Part shown: piece by piece, positions 59,814 to 64,000 of the stretch
Position numbering within the stretch: the stretch's first letter is position 1
Layout of the letters: each line of letters begins with the position of its first letter
From: Micrococcaceae bacterium Sec5.8
Lineage (GTDB): Bacteria; Actinomycetota; Actinomycetes; Actinomycetales; Micrococcaceae
Length of the DNA stretch: 64,000 nucleotides
Assembly: GCA_039636775.1 (NCBI GenBank)
Contig: CP143429.1
Location: 62,001 to 126,000, forward strand
Direction: 5' to 3'
Program-made: the position numbers and the translations under genes
Notes under the pieces: generated by a model
Database searches by the model: none
Told to the model about the DNA's origin: nothing
The model's input: the letters and a program-made list of their open reading frames with translations, nothing else

Positions 59814-61883
59814 ATGAAAGCTAAGAGTTTCTTCAAGGGCCCGGGCATCTGGATTGTCGTAGTAGTTGGCATGCTCCTGCTGGCCTTTGCCACCCTGTCC
59901 CCGGGCGGTTCGGCCCGGATCGACACTGACAAGGGACTTGCGCTGCTGACCGACGGCGGCAAGGTTGAACAGGCCAAAATCTTCGACGCGGAAAACCGTG
60001 TGGACCTGGTCCTGAAGGATAACCTGCAGGTTGACGGCCAGGACAAGGGCAAGAACATTCAGTTCTACTTCGTCAACGCCCGCGCCGCCGACGTCGTTAA
60101 GGCCGTCACCGACTCCCGCCCTCCGAGCGGCTACACCGACCAGCCGGTTGAGAGCAACTGGTTGGCCGGACTGTTCTCCCTCCTGATCCCGGTCCTCCTC
60201 CTCGGCGTCCTCTTCTGGTTCCTGCTCTCCCGGATGCAGGGCGGCGGATCCAAGGTCATGCAGTTCGGCAAGTCCAAAGCCAAGCTGGTTAATAAGGACA
60301 TGCCCCAAGTCACGTTCGGCGACGTCGCCGGAGCTGACGAGGCCGTCGAGGAACTCGAAGAAATCAAGGAATTCCTTCAGGAACCTGCGAAGTTCCAGGC
60401 TGTGGGCGCCAAAATTCCCAAGGGCGTGCTGCTCTACGGACCTCCCGGTACCGGCAAAACCCTGCTGGCACGCGCCGTCGCCGGCGAGGCCGGCGTTCCG
60501 TTCTTCTCCATCTCCGGTTCGGACTTCGTCGAGATGTTCGTCGGCGTTGGCGCCTCCCGCGTCCGCGACCTGTTCGAACAGGCCAAAGCCAACGCACCGG
60601 CCATCATCTTCGTGGATGAGATTGACGCCGTCGGCCGCCACCGCGGTGCGGGCATCGGCGGCGGCAACGACGAGCGCGAACAGACCCTCAACCAGCTGCT
60701 CGTCGAAATGGACGGCTTTGACGTCAAAACCAACGTCATCCTGATCGCCGCCACCAACCGCCCCGACGTCCTCGACCCGGCCCTGCTCCGGCCGGGCCGT
60801 TTCGACCGGCAGATCTCGGTCGAAGCCCCCGACCTGATCGGCCGCGACCAGATCCTCAAGGTCCACGCCAAGGGCAAACCGATGGCTCCCGGAGTGGACC
60901 TCAAGGCCGTGGCCAAGAAGACCCCCGGCTACACCGGCGCGGACCTGGCCAACGTCCTCAACGAGGCGGCGCTGCTGACGGCCCGCTCGAACGCCAACCT
61001 GATTGATGACCGCGCCCTTGACGAGGCCATCGACCGTGTCATGGCCGGCCCGCAGAAACGCAGCCGGGTCATGAAAGAGCACGAGCGCAAAGTGACCGCC
61101 TACCATGAGGGCGGACACGCCCTGGTGGCGGCCGCGCTGCGGAATTCGGCCCCGGTCACCAAGATCACCATCCTGCCCCGTGGCCGCGCCCTGGGCTACA
61201 CCATGGTGGTCCCGGAGAACGACAAATACTCCGTAACCCGCAACGAACTGCTTGATCAGATGGCCTACGCCATGGGCGGCCGCGTCGCGGAGGAGCTCGT
61301 CTTCCACGACCCGTCCACCGGCGCGTCCAACGACATCGAAAAAGCCACCGGCATCGCCCGCAAAATGGTCACCGAGTTCGGCATGAGCGAACGCGTCGGC
61401 GCGGTGCGGCTCGGCCAGGGCGGCGGGGAACCGTTCCTGGGCCGCGACGCCGGCCACGAGCGTAACTACTCCGACCAGATCGCGTACATCGTCGATGAGG
61501 AAGTCCGCCGCCTCATTGAGGGTGCCCACGACGAGGCCTACGCCATCCTGATTGAAAACCGCGACGTCCTGGACCAGCTGGCCCTTGAACTGCTGGAACG
61601 CGAAACGCTCAACCAGGCCGAAATCGCCCAGGTCTTCACCCACATCCGCAAACGCGATTTCCGCGAGATCTGGCTGTCCAAGGAGACCCGCCCGATCCAG
61701 AACGTCGGACCGGTCGAGTCCCGCCGGGAGAAGGCCGAACGCGAGGCACAGGAAGAAGCCAAGGAAGCCCGCCTTGAAGAGCCGCTGGATACTTTCCCGC
61801 CGCACGCCCAGGGTGTTGTTGCCGGACAGGAGCCGTTTCAGGGCGGTGTGACGGATCTCGGGCCTGACGGCCATCCCGGCTAG
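59814..61883 (+). CDS. ftsH: ATP-dependent zinc metalloprotease FtsH
   Basis: 689 residues. Two N-terminal transmembrane helices ([18 protein letters not shown] and [19 protein letters not shown]) flank an extracytoplasmic domain. The AAA module has Walker A GPPGTGKT at 209-216, Walker [16 protein letters not shown] and the [14 protein letters not shown]. The protease site is His431-Glu432-x-x-His435 (YHEGGHALV). It degrades membrane and short-lived proteins. The C-terminal 70 residues are acidic and variable. A TATAGC near 59727 could be part of its promoter. Confidence 0.97.
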   Translation: MKAKSFFKGPGIWIVVVVGMLLLAFATLSPGGSARIDTDKGLALLTDGGKVEQAKIFDAENRVDLVLKDNLQVDGQDKGKNIQFYFVNARAADVVKAVTDSRPPSGYTDQPVESNWLAGLFSLLIPVLLLGVLFWFLLSRMQGGGSKVMQFGKSKAKLVNKDMPQVTFGDVAGADEAVEELEEIKEFLQEPAKFQAVGAKIPKGVLLYGPPGTGKTLLARAVAGEAGVPFFSISGSDFVEMFVGVGASRVRDLFEQAKANAPAIIFVDEIDAVGRHRGAGIGGGNDEREQTLNQLLVEMDGFDVKTNVILIAATNRPDVLDPALLRPGRFDRQISVEAPDLIGRDQILKVHAKGKPMAPGVDLKAVAKKTPGYTGADLANVLNEAALLTARSNANLIDDRALDEAIDRVMAGPQKRSRVMKEHERKVTAYHEGGHALVAAALRNSAPVTKITILPRGRALGYTMVVPENDKYSVTRNELLDQMAYAMGGRVAEELVFHDPSTGASNDIEKATGIARKMVTEFGMSERVGAVRLGQGGGEPFLGRDAGHERNYSDQIAYIVDEEVRRLIEGAHDEAYAILIENRDVLDQLALELLERETLNQAEIAQVFTHIRKRDFREIWLSKETRPIQNVGPVESRREKAEREAQEEAKEARLEEPLDTFPPHAQGVVAGQEPFQGGVTDLGPDGHPG

Positions 61884-61886
61884 GCT
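61881..61886 (+). promoter_or_regulatory. Leaderless -10 box of folE, overlapping the ftsH stop codon
   Basis: TAGGCT, six bases (TTCTGAA minus its last A), GTG at 61893. Its first three bases are the TAG that ends ftsH. This would give the folate genes their own transcript. Confidence 0.55.
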
Positions 61887-61892
61887 TCTGAA

Positions 61893-62537
61893 GTGACTTC
61901 TTTCTTCAATGACGACGACGACGCTCCCGCCACCGCTGCTGCGGTGACGGGAGGGTCCGTCCCCGGCCCTGCCGCCGTGGACCAGAGCCGGATCCAGGCC
62001 GCTGTTCGGGAAATCCTGCTCGCAATCGGCGAAGACCCGGATCGCAGCGGCCTGGTGGACACCCCGAAAAGGGTGGCGAAGGCCTACGCCGAGATGTTCG
62101 CCGGACTCCACCACGACCCGGCGGAAATCCTGGCCACCACCTTCGACCTGGACCACGAGGAACTCGTCCTGGTCAAGGACATTCCGTTCTACTCCACCTG
62201 CGAGCACCACCTGGTGCCGTTCCACGGTGTTGCCCACGTCGGGTACATTCCCTCCCACGACGGGAAAGTCACCGGGCTCAGCAAACTGGCCCGGCTCGTG
62301 GACCTGTTTGCCCGCCGCCCCCAGGTCCAGGAACGTCTGACCACGCAGATCGTCGAAGCCCTCGTCACACACCTCAAGCCGCGCGGCGCAATCGTCGTCG
62401 TCGAATGTGAACACCTCTGCATGTCCATGCGCGGCATCCGCAAGCCCGGCGCCAGGACCGTCACCAGCGCGGTCCGCGGACAACTCCATGACCCGGCCAC
62501 CCGCGCCGAGGCCATGAGCCTCATCATCGGAAGGTAA
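61893..62537 (+). CDS. folE: GTP cyclohydrolase I (type IA)
   Basis: 214 residues. Zinc ligands and catalytic His are in [20 protein letters not shown] and [35 protein letters not shown] is the usual helix before them. It makes dihydroneopterin triphosphate, the first step to folate. The N-terminal 30 residues are a variable acidic/Ala-rich tail. GTG start with leaderless promoter geometry. First gene of folE-folP-folB-folK. Confidence 0.97.
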   Translation: MTSFFNDDDDAPATAAAVTGGSVPGPAAVDQSRIQAAVREILLAIGEDPDRSGLVDTPKRVAKAYAEMFAGLHHDPAEILATTFDLDHEELVLVKDIPFYSTCEHHLVPFHGVAHVGYIPSHDGKVTGLSKLARLVDLFARRPQVQERLTTQIVEALVTHLKPRGAIVVVECEHLCMSMRGIRKPGARTVTSAVRGQLHDPATRAEAMSLIIGR

Positions 62538-62548
62538 TACCCCAGACT

Positions 62549-63487
62549 ATGGATTCCCTCGCTGCAGCCCCCGGAACCGGCCCCGCGACCTCGCCCCTGC
62601 CTGTGCTGCGCAAACCCCGGCCGGCGGCGAAGTTTCAGGATCTGCCCACGGACCGGACGCTTGTGATGGGGATCCTGAACGTCACCCCGGACTCCTTCAG
62701 CGACGGCGGCCAGCACCCCACCGCGGACTCCGCTGTTGCCGCCGGACTGCGGATGTTCTACGCCGGCGCCGACATTATCGACGTCGGCGGTGAATCCACC
62801 CGCCCGGGCGCTACCGACGTGGAGCCCGGCGAGGAACAGCGACGCGTCCTGCCCGTGATCTCGGCACTGGTCAAAGCCGGCGCCCTGGTCAGCATCGACA
62901 CCACCCACGCGTCCACCGCCGCAGCAGCGCTGGACGCCGGCGCCGCGATCATCAATGACGTCTCGGGGCTTGGCATGGAACCTGAGATGGCCGAGCTCGC
63001 GGCCCGCAGCAAAGCCCCTTACATCCTCACCCACCGCCGCGGCAACGCCAGCACCATGGACACGCTGACTGACTACGCGGACGTCGCCGCGGACGTCGCC
63101 GCCGAGCTCACCGGCATCCGCGACAAGCTCTACGCCGCCGGCGTCACCCCGGAACAGATCATCGTGGACCCGGGCCTGGGCTTTTCCAAGACCGATGCGC
63201 AGAACTGGGAACTGCTCACGCACCTGGACGTGCTGCAGGCCATGGGGCACAAGGTCCTCGTCGCCGCCTCCCGCAAGCGGTTCCTCGGCAGCCTCCTGAC
63301 CGTTGCCGGCAAGGCCGCTCCGCCCGCCGAACGCGATGCCGCCACCGCCGCGGTGACCGCCATCAGTGCCTGGCGGGGCGCATGGGCGGTCCGGGTCCAC
63401 GACGTCGGTTCCAGCCTCGACGCCGTCAAAGTCGCCGCCCGGGTGGCGGCCGCGCCGGCCCCGGCTTCACCCGCCGCCGTCGTCTGA
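62549..63487 (+). CDS. folP: Dihydropteroate synthase
   Basis: 312 residues. The pterin-binding TIM barrel has MGILNVTPDSFSDGGQH, DIIDVGGESTRPGATDV, INDVSGLGMEPEM and VDPGLGFSKTDAQNWELL. It joins dihydropterin pyrophosphate with p-aminobenzoate and is the sulfonamide target. A 35-residue Pro/Ala-rich lead precedes the barrel, which is common in Actinobacteria. The start lies eleven bases after folE; GGAAGG is 14 bases upstream. Confidence 0.96.
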   Translation: MDSLAAAPGTGPATSPLPVLRKPRPAAKFQDLPTDRTLVMGILNVTPDSFSDGGQHPTADSAVAAGLRMFYAGADIIDVGGESTRPGATDVEPGEEQRRVLPVISALVKAGALVSIDTTHASTAAAALDAGAAIINDVSGLGMEPEMAELAARSKAPYILTHRRGNASTMDTLTDYADVAADVAAELTGIRDKLYAAGVTPEQIIVDPGLGFSKTDAQNWELLTHLDVLQAMGHKVLVAASRKRFLGSLLTVAGKAAPPAERDAATAAVTAISAWRGAWAVRVHDVGSSLDAVKVAARVAAAPAPASPAAVV

Positions 63488-63500
63488 ACGGCAGGCCACC

Positions 63501-63872
63501 ATGGACCAGATCACGTTGAGCGGCGTTACCGCCGTCGGGCATCACGGCGTATTTGATTTCGAACGGCGCAATGGTCAGCCGTTTGTCGTTGACGCTGTCC
63601 TGCACCTGGATTTCAGCAGGGCTGCCGCGTCCGACGACGTGCTGGACACCGCGCACTACGGCGAGGTGGCAGATTGCATCCGGGCGTGGATCACGGGGGA
63701 ACCCGTGAACCTGATCGAGGCGCTGGCCGTGCGGATCGCCGAGGATATCCTGGCCAAATTCCCCGTCGCCGCGGCGGTGGGCATCACCGTACACAAACCC
63801 AAAGCCCCGATCGACGTGGCGTTCGGCGACGTCTCCGTCAGCGTCCGGCGCACCCGCCAGGAGCAGCCATGA
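63501..63872 (+). CDS. folB: Dihydroneopterin aldolase
   Basis: 123 residues. MDQITLSGVTAVGHHGVFDF and ERRNGQPFVVDAVLHLDFS form the pterin site with the conserved Glu, and INLIEALA-like VNLIEALAVRIAEDIL and VTVHKPKAPIDVAFGDVSV-type blocks follow. It cleaves dihydroneopterin to 6-hydroxymethyl-dihydropterin and glycolaldehyde. Its stop overlaps the folK start (ATGA). Confidence 0.95.
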   Translation: MDQITLSGVTAVGHHGVFDFERRNGQPFVVDAVLHLDFSRAAASDDVLDTAHYGEVADCIRAWITGEPVNLIEALAVRIAEDILAKFPVAAAVGITVHKPKAPIDVAFGDVSVSVRRTRQEQP

Positions 63873-64000
63873 GCTACACCAGGGCGGTCCTTGCGCTCGG
63901 CAGCAACCTGGGGGAGCGCAGCGAAACCCTCTCGGCGGCCGTCGCGGATATCGTCGATCCCCCCGAAGTCCGCCTCCTGGCCATCTCGCCGATTGTCCAG
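63869..64000 (+). CDS. folK: 6-hydroxymethyl-dihydropterin pyrophosphokinase (partial, runs off the right edge)
   Basis: The first 44 codons are present: MSYTRAVLALGSNLGERSET and on to VRLLAISPIVQ. ALGSNLGER is the unmistakable HPPK N-terminal motif. It transfers pyrophosphate from ATP to 6-hydroxymethyl-dihydropterin, supplying FolP. GGAGCAGCC precedes the ATG and its start overlaps folB by four bases. Confidence 0.95.
   Translation, partial: MSYTRAVLALGSNLGERSETLSAAVADIVDPPEVRLLAISPIVQ

Noticed and set aside
59673..62489. 938-codon open frame on the minus strand
   Set aside because: It is antisense to ftsH and folE, both certain genes; no domain is visible.
1..64000. tRNA, rRNA, CRISPR array or riboswitch
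   Set aside because: No cloverleaf, regularly spaced repeat or known riboswitch core was noticed in the intergenic regions by eye; a covariance-model scan was not possible here.

Overview
The window is high-GC, tightly packed DNA from an actinobacterium. It most likely comes from the Micrococcaceae, near Arthrobacter/Pseudarthrobacter. Support: the order D-Ala-D-Ala carboxypeptidase, zincin metalloprotease, tilS, hpt, ftsH, folE, folP, folB, folK at the right end; many GTG starts; and many genes that lack a Shine-Dalgarno site but have a TAnnnT box six bases before the start codon, the leaderless pattern common in this group. The genus is an inference; no rRNA or tRNA gene was seen.

Bases 1-2900 hold the end of a membrane protein, an SMC/ABC-type ATPase, a GNAT acetyltransferase, an ArfB-like ribosome rescue factor and a 55-codon relic of formyltetrahydrofolate deformylase (purU). 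Bases 2919-13830 are the most notable part. An IclR regulator is followed by a cytochrome P450, the two halves of a PEP-synthase-like phosphotransferase, an SDR, a 2Fe-2S ferredoxin, a ferredoxin reductase, an HD-domain phosphohydrolase and an aldehyde dehydrogenase, and then a short LacI-type protein. This parts list matches the Corynebacterium glutamicum cre pathway, in which 4-cresol is first phosphorylated, then oxidised on its methyl group by a P450 acting on the phosphate ester, then dephosphorylated and oxidised to 4-hydroxybenzoate.

Bases 13850-31093 carry transport and housekeeping genes: a bile-acid-type symporter; a MerR regulator facing a SulP anion permease across a clear MerR operator; a cyanophycinase-like peptidase; a RelA/SpoT-domain synthetase; an alpha/beta hydrolase behind a tiny coupled ORF; the TrkH/TrkA potassium system; NhaA; a rhodanese under a CsoR/CstR-type operator; a PfkB kinase, PEBP protein, HAD phosphatase, glycerophosphodiesterase and glycerate kinase; an SDR and an acidic protein. 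An intact IS30-family element (31139-32645) separates these from an NCS2 uracil/xanthine permease and a divergent RutE-like reductase.

Bases 35000-54960 carry a 2H phosphoesterase, phosphoglucomutase, a PfkB-kinase relic, an APH-like kinase with a POT transporter, an alcohol dehydrogenase, an amidase, a second rhodanese with prephenate dehydratase, a diacylglycerol kinase-like protein, seryl-tRNA synthetase, a HAD phosphatase, a SatD-like protein, phosphoketolase, a DUF429 protein, a carboxylesterase and inorganic pyrophosphatase. Bases 55112-64000 are the conserved cell-wall/tRNA/purine/FtsH/folate block; folK runs off the right edge. A long hairpin repeat occurs twice, just after the PEBP gene and just after dacB.
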